36,502 bases of DNA. Origin: Methanobacteriota archaeon. Lineage in GTDB: Archaea > Thermoplasmatota > Poseidoniia > Poseidoniales > Poseidoniaceae. The stretch lies in assembly GCA_011522915.1 (NCBI GenBank), contig WTIA01000115.1, positions 1-36,502 of the forward strand, given 5' to 3'. The notes beneath the pieces were generated by a model. The model searched no databases. It had not been told where the DNA came from and saw only the letters and a program-made list of their open reading frames with translations. This document shows positions 8,004 to 17,761 of this stretch, piece by piece. The position numbers were made by a program, and so were the translations under genes. The stretch's first letter is position 1. Each line of letters opens with the position of its first letter.

Positions 8004-8741
8004 TCAACTCTCACAGCCCTCGAGAGTGTAACTTACTCTTGTCGTACCTTTGCCCTTATTCTTCTTGCCCAAAAATTCCATCTTTCCTATCTCCCCCAAT
8101 GCCCTAACGTGAGTTCCTGCACACGGGCATAAATCGACATTGTCTCCTATGCGAATTACTCTCAATTGCTTGACAGATATGGGTAGCATGTCCATGTTTG
8201 TTCGGTCTGGCGGCATGATTGAGTTAATCTCATCTCTAGTCATTATGGTGTCTGTAACCTCGAGGTTTGACTCTACCATTTCGTTGGCTCTATGAAACAA
8301 ATCTTCTATCATTTCTTCATTGAATTTTACCGGATTAAAGTCGATTCTAGACCTGTCTGCATGGATTTGGTTACCTACTGTTCTAGCGCCGTCATATAAT
8401 TCGTAGACAATTCCGCTCACAAGGTGTTGAGCGGTGTGCATGCGCATGTGTGCATGCCTTCTGTCCCAATCGATGTGGCCTTCAATAGAATCTCCAATTG
8501 ACAAACCGTGATCTTCGCCCACAAAATGTTGGACGTCGGCCCTACCTCTTACCTCAGTAACCGATAGTTTTCCACCGTCCCAAACGATTGTTCCAGTATC
8601 CCAATTTTGGCCTCCTCCAAGTGGATAAAATAAAGTTTGGTCGAGTGTTACTGAGTTTTCGTCAACCGCAGTAACCTGTGCTGTGAAGTCTTTCAGATAG
8701 CAAGCGTCGATGCTTTCCATGTAGAGCTTCTTGGATGCCAT
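8004..8741 (-). CDS. alaX: Alanyl-tRNA editing protein (AlaX family)
   Basis: HMRMHTAQHLVSGI (HxxxH) and CPCAGTHV (CxxxH) metal site of AlaRS-type editing domains. Confidence 0.9.
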   Translation of the reverse strand: MASKKLYMESIDACYLKDFTAQVTAVDENSVTLDQTLFYPLGGGQNWDTGTIVWDGGKLSVTEVRGRADVQHFVGEDHGLSIGDSIEGHIDWDRRHAHMRMHTAQHLVSGIVYELYDGARTVGNQIHADRSRIDFNPVKFNEEMIEDLFHRANEMVESNLEVTDTIMTRDEINSIMPPDRTNMDMLPISVKQLRVIRIGDNVDLCPCAGTHVRALGEIGKMEFLGKKNKGKGTTRVSYTLEGCES

Positions 8742-8765
8742 GGCCTAAGGAGAGGGGGCCATTTC

Positions 8766-9590
8766 TCAAAGGTTTGCTTGAGCGTACTCGACTGCGTTCC
8801 TGAAAATTTGCATTCCTTCTCCAAGAATTTCCTCACTGACCTCTCCTCGGGTGTGATGTGGGTGTAAGAATGTAGCATACGCTGCTTCAGGATGTGGCAT
8901 CAATCCAAACACTAAGCCGGTTGGGTCGCATATTCCTGCGATATTTCTGATGCTTCCGTTCGGGCAAATTGGGAATGGAAGTTCCTCATCAGTGATTCCT
9001 TTTCCAGGCTCTGTTTCTGGATCTACGTATCTGGTGACTATCTGATTATTTTCATTCAACTCATCTAAATCGGTTGTTGAAGGCATCACGAATCTACCTT
9101 CACCGTGTCTCACCGGACACTCTATTCTAGTGATTCCTTTGGTCCAAATGCAAGGGCTATCTGGGTCGAATTCTAACGTAACCCATCTGTCTTCATATCT
9201 TCCGCTATTGTTGAGGGTGAGGCTTGCTCTTTGTTCAAAATCTGGAACCTCTCGGCCAGGAAGTAATCCGGTCTTAACAAGGACCTGAAAACCATTGCAT
9301 ATTCCAATAATCGGTTTGCCGGCTGCAACGAATGCTGATAGTTGCTCTCTCATTGCGAACCTCATGCGATTTCCTAGAAGTCGGCCAGATCCTAGATGGT
9401 CTCCAAATGAGAAGCCGCCGGGTACTGCGAGTATGTGGAAATCGGAAAGGTCTCTTTCTCCATTTACAAAGAGGTTTACGTGGACTCTCTCGCTTTCTGC
9501 TCCAGCCAATTCGAATACTGCTGCTGTCTCTCTATCACAATTTATTCCAAAACCGAATAGTACTGCGACCTTTGGTTTTTGAGTCATCAT
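8766..9590 (-). CDS. purQ: Phosphoribosylformylglycinamidine synthase subunit I (glutaminase)
   Basis: KVAVLFGFGINCDRETAAVFELAGAE; GGFSFGDHLGSGRLLGNRMR; IIGICNGFQVLVKTGLLPG; GLMPHPEAA. Confidence 0.95.
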   Translation of the reverse strand: MMTQKPKVAVLFGFGINCDRETAAVFELAGAESERVHVNLFVNGERDLSDFHILAVPGGFSFGDHLGSGRLLGNRMRFAMREQLSAFVAAGKPIIGICNGFQVLVKTGLLPGREVPDFEQRASLTLNNSGRYEDRWVTLEFDPDSPCIWTKGITRIECPVRHGEGRFVMPSTTDLDELNENNQIVTRYVDPETEPGKGITDEELPFPICPNGSIRNIAGICDPTGLVFGLMPHPEAAYATFLHPHHTRGEVSEEILGEGMQIFRNAVEYAQANL

Positions 9591-12500
9591 TGAACACCTC
9601 CTGTCATGTCAAGGCTGCCTTTCCACGCAGAAACCATGTCTTGTACGCTTGATTCAATGATCAAATCGTCTCCATCCCAAACGCTCAATGTGCCGCTATC
9701 TGTGACTTCGCCCATGTAGGTAAGACTGTGTCCTTTCATAGTCGCTAGGAACTCTTCTCGATTCCCTTGTTTTACACCAACTAGGATTCTACCGAGGGAT
9801 TCGCCCCAAAGTCGGCCCCACAAGTCTGCTTCGCCTGGGCCATCAACATCGATTGCAGCACCGCACCTTCCACCAATGCACATTTCAGCAATAGCCACAG
9901 CTATGCCTCCTTCACTGCAATCGTGGGCGGTTCTAACAATGCCCGATTGAATTGCTTTGGTCAGTGCTTTGTAAGATTCTAGATTCTTTTCTGGATTAGG
10001 TAGGCGCGGTACTTCGCCGCCAATACCATCAGATTCTCCTGATTCGCTTAGCATGTAGGATATCTCGCTAGCGCCTAATTCCTGTTTGGATTCTCCAACC
10101 AAGTACAGACTTTCTCCAGGTTTGAGGTCCGATGTTGTTGTGTATCTAACATCGTGATGGTTTCCAAATAAGGAGAATAGCAGAGTTGGCGGGATTGAAA
10201 TCTTGTTTTCCCCTGTTCCGTAATCGTTCTTCATCGAGTCTTTTCCTGAAATACACGGAACAAAGTAAGCCCTACAAATTCTTTCTAGTTCACGATTTGC
10301 TCTAACTAATTGTGCGAGTTTGAATTTTCCATCTGGGGTCTTTTTGCTCTCGATTGGGTCAGGCCAACAGAAATTGTCAAGGCCTGCAATTTTTGATAGG
10401 TCAACTCCCGTACACACCGCGTTTCTTACCGCTTCATCAACCGCTGCAGCGGCCATTGCACCAGCGTCTATGTCGCTGTATCTTGGAGAGATTCCATTTG
10501 ATACAACAAGGCCGTGTGTAGAACCATGAACAGGGGCAAGTAGTCCTGCATCGCCGGGGCCGTCTCTCTCCAATCCAACGAATGGTTTTACTGCGGTTTG
10601 GGCAATGACCTCATGGTCATATTGACGTACCCAAGTTTCCTTACTGGCTATGTTTGGTCTTGCTAACATTCTCAGTAATAGAGAAGAGTGGTCTGCTTCG
10701 GCTGGTGGATTAAATTCGGGATTCTGTGGGGGTTTCCATTCGCTCTCTAAGCGCAATTGTGGAACTCCATCATGGAGGAACTCTATTGGGAGATTTGCAA
10801 CTGTATCTTCGCCATGTACTACGTGGAATTGACCTGTATTGGTAAAGTCAGCAACCCACGTTGCCTCCACTTCGTGTAGGTTTGCTAGGGCTTCAAACGC
10901 CGGTACGTCGCTTTCTCTAACCGCTACCGTCATTCTCTCCTGAGATTCTGAAACTAGGATTTCCCAAGACGAAAGCCCCTCTTGTTTCAAAGGAACTTTG
11001 CCTAGGTCGATTTTACACCCGTTCGTATATTCTGCCATCTCACCAATGCTTGAGGAAAGTCCTCCGGCTCCATTGTCGGTAATGCATGTAATCAGTCCCG
11101 CATCCCTCGCTTCAAGAATCATATCCAACATTTTCTTTTGAGTGATAGGGTCGCCGATTTGAACGGCGCTCGAAGGTGATTCTTCAGTCAATTCTAGAGA
11201 AGAAAATGTTGCTCCGTGGATTCCATCATACCCTACTCTTCCTCCCACCATGTAGACCCTATCGCCAGCTTCAGGATTCTTGACGTGCGATTCTCTGCCG
11301 TCGGGTAGTCTTCTTGGCATCATTCCAATTGTTCCACAATAAACCAATGGCTTGCCAATGTACCTATCATCGAATACAATGGCGCCATTGACTGTTGGAA
11401 TTCCGCTCTCGTTACCTCCAACCCTAACACCTGCATGAACACCTCTCAATACACGAGATGGGTGGAAGAGATTCTCTGGTAGATCGCCTTCCCAATCAGG
11501 TGGTCCGAAACAAAACACGTCGGTATTTGCGATCGGCCTTGCGCCAAGGCCCGTCCCCAGGATGTCTCTGTTCACACCAACAATTCCTGTCATTGCGCCT
11601 CCATAAGGGTCTAATGCGCTTGGAGAATTATGCGTCTCTGCCTTCATACACATGGACCATTCATCATCCCATGCAATCACTCCCGAATTGTCATGGAATA
11701 CAGAAAGAAGCCAGTCTACCTCTTCCTTCATTTCCAAGGTTGGTTTCATGATATGAGTCTTGAATAGTGAATCTATTTCTGTGTCTTCTCCAGTCTCGGT
11801 ATCAATGTGGTGGATGTGGGCTGCGAATATTTTGTGCTTGCAGTGCTCCGACCATGTTTGAGCTAAACATTCCAATTCAACATCGGTTGGTGCATTTTCT
11901 GGAAGTCCTAGTGCTGCCCTACTGGCTTGAATTTCTGGGTCTCTATAGTGTGCTTGAATGGTTTGCATTTCTTCCAAATTTAATGCGAGAAGGCCCTCTT
12001 CTGAGAGTTTCACAAGTTCTTCGTCTGTAACTTCCAAATCAATAACTGCTGGTGGAGCGTAATTACTGGGTGCAATTGGTGTATACTCAATCAGTGGAAA
12101 TTCTTCACCTTTCAGAGAGTAAAGCACCCTCTCAATTAGTCCGTTGTGAAGTTGCTTAGCTAACCAATCAACTTTGACTCCTTCAGGAACTCCTTCGAAC
12201 ACGTAAGTCAGGTAAGTTGACACGTTAGCATCAGAGCCAGCATCAGGAAAAATCGTTCGAAAACCGTCTAGTGCTGCTTTACCGGGATTATCTGTTACGC
12301 CTGGTTTGAATCCAATAGTTACCACCATATCTGGTTCTTGAGAAAATAATTCCTTGTTTTCCAAATGTAGTGAGTCTGTTGCGCTTTCTTCTATGATTGG
12401 GTCTGCGAATACATCGTCTACCCTTGAGTCTACTTCGTCTGCAGAGATTTCGCTTGAAATCAGGAAGCCCACAATCGACCTAACGCTGCCGATTTCTATG

Positions 12501-12604
12501 TTGTGATCAGCAGCGAGTTGTCTCTTCACAGAGTCTCCTCTGACGTCTTTCATTCCATCTCCAATTTTGGGAGTGGTTTCAACTCTGACTACAATCGAAG
12601 ACAT
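9587..12604 (-). CDS. purL: Phosphoribosylformylglycinamidine synthase, PurS-like N-terminus fused to PurL
   Basis: QTWSEHCKHK, ETHNSPSALDPYGGAMTG, GGRVGYDGIHGATFSS, DNGAGGLSSSIGEMA, SGKDSMKN, TAHDCSEGGIAVAIAE. PurS-like N-terminal region; 4-bp overlap with purQ. Alternative start 12613. Confidence 0.95.
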   Translation of the reverse strand: MSSIVVRVETTPKIGDGMKDVRGDSVKRQLAADHNIEIGSVRSIVGFLISSEISADEVDSRVDDVFADPIIEESATDSLHLENKELFSQEPDMVVTIGFKPGVTDNPGKAALDGFRTIFPDAGSDANVSTYLTYVFEGVPEGVKVDWLAKQLHNGLIERVLYSLKGEEFPLIEYTPIAPSNYAPPAVIDLEVTDEELVKLSEEGLLALNLEEMQTIQAHYRDPEIQASRAALGLPENAPTDVELECLAQTWSEHCKHKIFAAHIHHIDTETGEDTEIDSLFKTHIMKPTLEMKEEVDWLLSVFHDNSGVIAWDDEWSMCMKAETHNSPSALDPYGGAMTGIVGVNRDILGTGLGARPIANTDVFCFGPPDWEGDLPENLFHPSRVLRGVHAGVRVGGNESGIPTVNGAIVFDDRYIGKPLVYCGTIGMMPRRLPDGRESHVKNPEAGDRVYMVGGRVGYDGIHGATFSSLELTEESPSSAVQIGDPITQKKMLDMILEARDAGLITCITDNGAGGLSSSIGEMAEYTNGCKIDLGKVPLKQEGLSSWEILVSESQERMTVAVRESDVPAFEALANLHEVEATWVADFTNTGQFHVVHGEDTVANLPIEFLHDGVPQLRLESEWKPPQNPEFNPPAEADHSSLLLRMLARPNIASKETWVRQYDHEVIAQTAVKPFVGLERDGPGDAGLLAPVHGSTHGLVVSNGISPRYSDIDAGAMAAAAVDEAVRNAVCTGVDLSKIAGLDNFCWPDPIESKKTPDGKFKLAQLVRANRELERICRAYFVPCISGKDSMKNDYGTGENKISIPPTLLFSLFGNHHDVRYTTTSDLKPGESLYLVGESKQELGASEISYMLSESGESDGIGGEVPRLPNPEKNLESYKALTKAIQSGIVRTAHDCSEGGIAVAIAEMCIGGRCGAAIDVDGPGEADLWGRLWGESLGRILVGVKQGNREEFLATMKGHSLTYMGEVTDSGTLSVWDGDDLIIESSVQDMVSAWKGSLDMTGGVQ

Positions 12605-12614
12605 CTCAGACACC

Positions 12615-12631
12615 TGCCCCCTATGGGGGCA
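12615..12631. promoter_or_regulatory. Strong GC-rich hairpin TGCCCCC-TAT-GGGGGCA in the uvrA-purSL intergenic gap
   Basis: Perfect 7-bp inverted repeat with 3-nt loop, immediately upstream (minus strand) of the AGGTG-like ribosome-binding sequence and start of purSL. Confidence 0.6.
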
Positions 12632-12686
12632 GACAATCCGCAGCGACTACCGTCCATGAATACTACGCTTGACGCAAGTTAGCAAT

Positions 12687-15596
12687 TTAGAGGATTTCTT
12701 TGAGGAATTTGCCTGTGAAACTACCCTTCACTTTGGCAACATTCTCAGGAGTTCCTACAGCAACGACTTGGCCCCCTCTGTCGCCGCCTTCAGGGCCTAA
12801 ATCGACAACCCAATCGGCTGATTTGATTACGTCCATGTGGTGTTCTATTACGATAATTGAATGACCGGTAGTTCTCAATCGAAGCAATACGTCGATCAAT
12901 TGCTGGACGTCTGAAAAAGACAATCCAGTTGTGGGCTCGTCGAGGATATACATTGTGTGCCTGTGTGGAGGTCTTCTCAATTCACTTGCCAATTTTACCC
13001 TCTGAGCTTCTCCCCCAGAGAGCGTTGTCGCTGGCTGGCCTAGCCTGATGTAGCCCAGACCGACATCGTTTATCGTTGAAAGTGTCCGGTGGAGTTTTCT
13101 ATGGTTTGCAAAGAATTCAACCGCTTCACCAACCGGCATTTCCAAAATGTCGTGAATGTTCTTTCCTTTCCAAGTCACTTCCAAGGTCTCTCTTGTGTAT
13201 CTTTTACCTTCACAAATGTCACATGTAATCCATACATCTGGTAAGAAATTCATTTCTAATTTAATCGAGCCGCCGCCTCGGCATGCTTCACATCGACCAC
13301 CCTTGACGTTGAAAGAAAAGTGGCCGGGTGTGTATCCTCTCTCTCTTGCAAGTTTTGTTTCCGAAAACAATTTACGAATCTCATCGAATGCTTTTGTGTA
13401 GGTTGCTGGGTTTGACCTTGGAGTCCTACCGATTGGCGACTGGTCGATTACAATTACCTTATCCACTTTGTCAATACCTTCGATTTCATCGTGTGACCCG
13501 GGTACTGAGTCGCTACCATGCAGACTTCTTTGGAGAGCGGGTGCTAAGATGCTCGATACAAGTGACGACTTACCAGAACCTGAAACCCCGGTAACTGCGG
13601 TAAGGCACCCTAATGGGAATTCAACATCGACATTATCGAGATTATTTTGTCTAGCACCTATGATTTTCAAATGTCCTTTGAATGGTGCTACTCTCTCTTC
13701 AGGAACAGGAATCGAACGCTTTCCTGAAAGGTATGCTCCTGTTACTGAATCTTTAGCTCGCATAACAGATTTGGGAGTCCCATTTGCTACTACTTGGCCG
13801 CCTTCTAAGCCGGCCCCTGGACCTAGATCACACAACCAGTCTGCTTGCCTTAGTGTGTCCTCATCGTGTTCAACAACAAGCAGAGTGTTACCCAAATCAG
13901 AGAGTTCCCTGAGTGTTGCGAGTAGTCTTTCATTATCCCTTTGATGTAGGCCGATTGACGGCTCATCTAGTACGTACATAACCCCGGTTAGCCTACTACC
14001 TATTTGGGTCGCCAGACGGATTCTCTGACTCTCTCCACCCGACAGTGTGTTGGCCTTTCGATCAAGGGTAAGGTAATCCAGACCTACGTCGTTTAGGAAT
14101 CCTAGGCGCCCTTCAATTTCCTTTAGAATTTCACGACCGATAAAGGCGCTTCTATCATCTAGTTTTTCTGCGCTTTTTCCTTCACCACGCATTGATTTGA
14201 TGATATCCAACGCATCATGAACACTTGCTGCACCGATTTCAGGTAGGCGTTTGCCTCCCACCGTTACCATACTCGCTGCAGGATTGAGTTTCTCTCCGTT
14301 ACAAGCAGAACATGGCTCATCGTTCATGCAAGCTATCAATCTGCTTCTTGTTCTGTCCGATGAGGTTTCTGTGTACGTCTTTTGTAGCCTAGAATAAACC
14401 CCTTCCCAGGGTTTACTGTACTTGTATTGGGAGCCTGTTTCAGATACGAATTCGAAATGAATTATAGTGGAGCCTGACCCATTCATCATGATGTCTTGGG
14501 CGTCGTCATCTAATTGTGAATAGGGGATGTTTGTTGGAATTCCATAGTGTAATGCTGTTTGTTCCATCAATTTTCGATACCAATGCGGAGACATAGATTG
14601 GCGCCATGGGATAATGCAGCCTTCAGATATTGTTGCCCTTCTATCGACTAGTAATTCTTCACTAAATCTTCTCTGAACCCCAAGCCCTTGGCATGATGGG
14701 CACGCGCCCAAGGGAGAGTTGAAAGAGAATACTCTTGGGCTCATCTCTGGCATGAATGCGCCGTGGTCTGGACATGCGAATTCTTCTGACCAAACTATTG
14801 TTTGTCCGAGTTCTGTCTTCTGAGATTTTGAGCCTTCACTGAACTCAAATTTGTCTTCTGGTAATTTTATGCTTTCAATCGCTACCGTGCCCCCGCCAAT
14901 TCTCAAAGCGGATTCTACTGCTTCTGTAAGCCGCTGTCTGCGCTCTTTTGAACAGCGCATCCTATCAATTCTAACATCGATATCGTGGCGTAAATTCTTG
15001 TCCAAATTGTGGTCGTCCTCAAAGGATGCTTCTCTTCCATTGATTCTTCCCTCGGTCCAACCTTGTTCGACTAGGTGGCGGAATAGGTCTGCATGAGTTC
15101 CCTTTCGGTTCCTGATTGCTGGACTCCAAACTGCAATTGCATGGCCCTCGGTATTCCAAATAATGTCGTCTACTATTTCCTGTACTGTTCTTCTAGCAAC
15201 CTCTACACCACATGTTGGACAATGTGGCTTGCCAATTCTAGCCCACATTAATCTAAGATAATCCATTATTTCTGTCACAGTAGCAACCGTTGAACGCGGG
15301 TTGTGGCTGCCTTGTTTCTGATCGATAGAAATCGCAGGAGAGAGTCCTTCAATACTGTCACAATCCGCTTTTTTCATTTGCCCAATAAATTGGCGCGCAT
15401 AAGAGGATAGGCTCTCCACATACCTTCTTTGTCCCTCAGCATAAAGTGTATCGAAAGCGAGGGATGATTTTCCTGAGCCGGAAACTCCCGAGATTACGAC
15501 GAACTGCCCCCTTGGAAGTTTGACATTGATGTCTTGGAGATTATGTGTTCGCGCACCGCGAACTTCTATCCAGCCATCATCACCTACCTTTGGCAT
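12687..15596 (-). CDS. uvrA: Excinuclease ABC subunit A
   Basis: Two ABC modules: GVSGSGKSSLAFDTLYAEGQRRYVESLSSYARQF, LSGGESQRIRLATQIGS, GVSGSGKSSLV, LSGGEAQRVKLASEL. Zinc modules CPTCG and CEACRGGG...CDICEGKRY. Confidence 0.98.
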   Translation of the reverse strand: MPKVGDDGWIEVRGARTHNLQDINVKLPRGQFVVISGVSGSGKSSLAFDTLYAEGQRRYVESLSSYARQFIGQMKKADCDSIEGLSPAISIDQKQGSHNPRSTVATVTEIMDYLRLMWARIGKPHCPTCGVEVARRTVQEIVDDIIWNTEGHAIAVWSPAIRNRKGTHADLFRHLVEQGWTEGRINGREASFEDDHNLDKNLRHDIDVRIDRMRCSKERRQRLTEAVESALRIGGGTVAIESIKLPEDKFEFSEGSKSQKTELGQTIVWSEEFACPDHGAFMPEMSPRVFSFNSPLGACPSCQGLGVQRRFSEELLVDRRATISEGCIIPWRQSMSPHWYRKLMEQTALHYGIPTNIPYSQLDDDAQDIMMNGSGSTIIHFEFVSETGSQYKYSKPWEGVYSRLQKTYTETSSDRTRSRLIACMNDEPCSACNGEKLNPAASMVTVGGKRLPEIGAASVHDALDIIKSMRGEGKSAEKLDDRSAFIGREILKEIEGRLGFLNDVGLDYLTLDRKANTLSGGESQRIRLATQIGSRLTGVMYVLDEPSIGLHQRDNERLLATLRELSDLGNTLLVVEHDEDTLRQADWLCDLGPGAGLEGGQVVANGTPKSVMRAKDSVTGAYLSGKRSIPVPEERVAPFKGHLKIIGARQNNLDNVDVEFPLGCLTAVTGVSGSGKSSLVSSILAPALQRSLHGSDSVPGSHDEIEGIDKVDKVIVIDQSPIGRTPRSNPATYTKAFDEIRKLFSETKLARERGYTPGHFSFNVKGGRCEACRGGGSIKLEMNFLPDVWITCDICEGKRYTRETLEVTWKGKNIHDILEMPVGEAVEFFANHRKLHRTLSTINDVGLGYIRLGQPATTLSGGEAQRVKLASELRRPPHRHTMYILDEPTTGLSFSDVQQLIDVLLRLRTTGHSIIVIEHHMDVIKSADWVVDLGPEGGDRGGQVVAVGTPENVAKVKGSFTGKFLKEIL

Positions 15597-15619
15597 GATG
15601 AGATTGCGTTAGTCAGGAG

Positions 15620-16516
15620 TTATTGAGACCTTGCTTTTCCTTCGGGCCCAAATGGGATTGGTGCCTCAAAGCGAACTGGGTCGTCGGTTTCGGGATGTAA
15701 GAATTCCAACGAGCTTGCATGAAGAGCGATACGACCGATTGGATTTCCTTCTGCTCCGTGGGCCTCATCTCCCAAAACAGGACACCCTAGATTTGCTAAT
15801 CCAACCCTGATTTGGTGTCGCCTGCCTGTTTCGATTGTTAGTTGTATTAGACTTGCAAATTCGTCGTGATCTTCGACGTTATAGTGTGTTATTGCCTCTC
15901 TGGCTTTTGGATGATTCTTCTTTACCGCTTTAACCTTCAGAAATTTATCTTCGAGTAACCACTCGTGTATTGTTCCCGATTCTTTTTCTGGCTTACCTTC
16001 TGTTAGTGCGTGATATATTCTGTGAACTTCTCTATTTGCAAATTGTTCCTGGAGGTATTCTTTGTGTCTCTTATGTTTTGAGAATACCATGACTCCTGAT
16101 GTTTCCCTGTCAAGGCGGTGTACAATGAATGCCCATGATTTTTCATTCTCCGTTTTTAGATAGTTTACAACCCTTGAATGAAGTGTGTCGGGCTCCATCT
16201 TATCGGTTGATACCGATAGTAAACCAGCCTGTTTGTTTACCACTATTATGTGTTCATCCTCAAAGAGAATTTTGATTCTTGGGTGTTTCTTTTTCTGAAC
16301 GGGCGGAGGAGATTCTTTTGCTGCTGTTTCTCTATCTGATATTGTTACAGAATCCCCTTTTTTGACTATGAATTTGGCTTTATGAATTACCTCGTTCCCT
16401 ACTTTTACTCGGCCCGAAGTTAGCATTTTTCTCAAGGTGTTACGCTTAGAGTTTGGATAAATTTCTCCAAGGGCGTCAATCAATTCGATTTCTTTGTCAA
16501 ATTCCATTGTAACCAC
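15620..16516 (-). CDS. RluA-family RNA pseudouridine synthase with N-terminal S4 domain
   Basis: S4-like RKMLTSGRVKVGNEVIHKAKFIVKKGDSV; catalytic HRLDRETSGVMVFSKHK; TGRRHQIRVGLANLGCPVLGDE. Confidence 0.92.
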   Translation of the reverse strand: MVTMEFDKEIELIDALGEIYPNSKRNTLRKMLTSGRVKVGNEVIHKAKFIVKKGDSVTISDRETAAKESPPPVQKKKHPRIKILFEDEHIIVVNKQAGLLSVSTDKMEPDTLHSRVVNYLKTENEKSWAFIVHRLDRETSGVMVFSKHKRHKEYLQEQFANREVHRIYHALTEGKPEKESGTIHEWLLEDKFLKVKAVKKNHPKAREAITHYNVEDHDEFASLIQLTIETGRRHQIRVGLANLGCPVLGDEAHGAEGNPIGRIALHASSLEFLHPETDDPVRFEAPIPFGPEGKARSQ

Positions 16517-17722
16517 TCAGAGAATCATTACTTCAACCGTGTCGCCAATTGAATATTCACAACCCGGTTGTAATACAACCATGCCTTCACTCATTGCAAC
16601 GCTTGCTAAATTGCCAGAACCTTGGTGGATGTTTTGATGCGCGGTTAATTCCCCGTTCTCATTTACCAGAGAGACCCTCCTCAGAGTCAAACAGTCTTTT
16701 GTTGGTTTGACACTGGTCGCCAATTTAGCATATACTCGTGGCTCTATCGGGCCACTAGCTTGTGTTGTATGCCTTATCCAAGGAGCAACTAACATCCTGA
16801 ATACTACATGAGAGCTTACTGGATTGCCGGGTAGGCCGAAAATTGGTGTGTTATTCCATAATCCGAACAATGGTGGTGAGCCTGGGCGAAGTTTTACTCT
16901 CCAAAAATGCAGATCTCCCTCCTCCTCCATTATCTTTCTAACAAGGTCCCAGTCGCCCATCGAAACGCCCCCGCTAGTTAGGATTAAATCGAAATTAGTA
17001 GATGCTTGGTTAAGCACTTCTCTGAGATCGTCAATCGTGTCTCCAACGCAATGTAATCTGGTTGCATCATGGCCCAGCCAATTGACTAGACCGAATAGAC
17101 CGAATGAATTAGATTCGTAAATTTCCCCTCGTGCTAATTCTTCACCAGGTTGCTTCAATTCATCCCCTGTAGAGATGATGCCAACTTTCAATTTTTGAAC
17201 GACGGGAATAGATGAATGACCCATAGTGGCGCACAGGCCAACACGAGATGGGGTAAGATGGGTTCCTGACTTTAATGCAACTTGGCCCTTAGTAAGATTC
17301 TCTCCTTTTTTCCTGATGAAGTGTTTCATCGATGCCTGGCTTAGTGTGACCGTGTTTCCTTCCGAGGAAGTTAACTCAACTTGTAGAATCGAGTTCGCAC
17401 CTTTTGGAATTGGCGCGCCCGTCATTATCCTAACCGCTTGTCCCGGACTTACAACTAAGTCGTCTTCCTGCCCCGCTGCTTGAATTGTACCAATTACCTC
17501 CAACGTTGATGGTGGTTCTAAAGTGTCTTCATACCGCATTGCAAAGCCATCCATTGCAGAATTGTCAAAGGGTGGGTCATCGACCAAAGAAGGTAGATCA
17601 ACGGCTAGAATACGGTTATGGCAATTATCCAAATCTACCCTCTCTACAACGGTTTGGATAGTGGTGCTTCTGCAGATCTCCAAAGCTTCGTCGAGTTCTA
17701 CGAAGTATGGAGTTTCGCCCAT
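16517..17722 (-). CDS. moeA: Molybdopterin molybdenumtransferase
   Basis: DNSAMDGFAM; GAPIPKGANSI; GIISTGDEL; LTSGGVSMGDWD; FGLPGNPVSS. Confidence 0.95.
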   Translation of the reverse strand: MGETPYFVELDEALEICRSTTIQTVVERVDLDNCHNRILAVDLPSLVDDPPFDNSAMDGFAMRYEDTLEPPSTLEVIGTIQAAGQEDDLVVSPGQAVRIMTGAPIPKGANSILQVELTSSEGNTVTLSQASMKHFIRKKGENLTKGQVALKSGTHLTPSRVGLCATMGHSSIPVVQKLKVGIISTGDELKQPGEELARGEIYESNSFGLFGLVNWLGHDATRLHCVGDTIDDLREVLNQASTNFDLILTSGGVSMGDWDLVRKIMEEEGDLHFWRVKLRPGSPPLFGLWNNTPIFGLPGNPVSSHVVFRMLVAPWIRHTTQASGPIEPRVYAKLATSVKPTKDCLTLRRVSLVNENGELTAHQNIHQGSGNLASVAMSEGMVVLQPGCEYSIGDTVEVMIL

Positions 17723-17761
17723 GATGTATCGAATGAGCGGTTAGACTTGATTCTCTCGGTA

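Noticed and set aside
8430-8460. Repetitive GTGCATGCGCATGTGTGCATGCC in alaX
   Set aside because: Explained by His/Met-rich codons of the conserved HMRMHTAQH metal motif.
13468-13944. 158-aa ORF opposite uvrA
   Set aside because: Antisense shadow of a strongly conserved uvrA reading frame.
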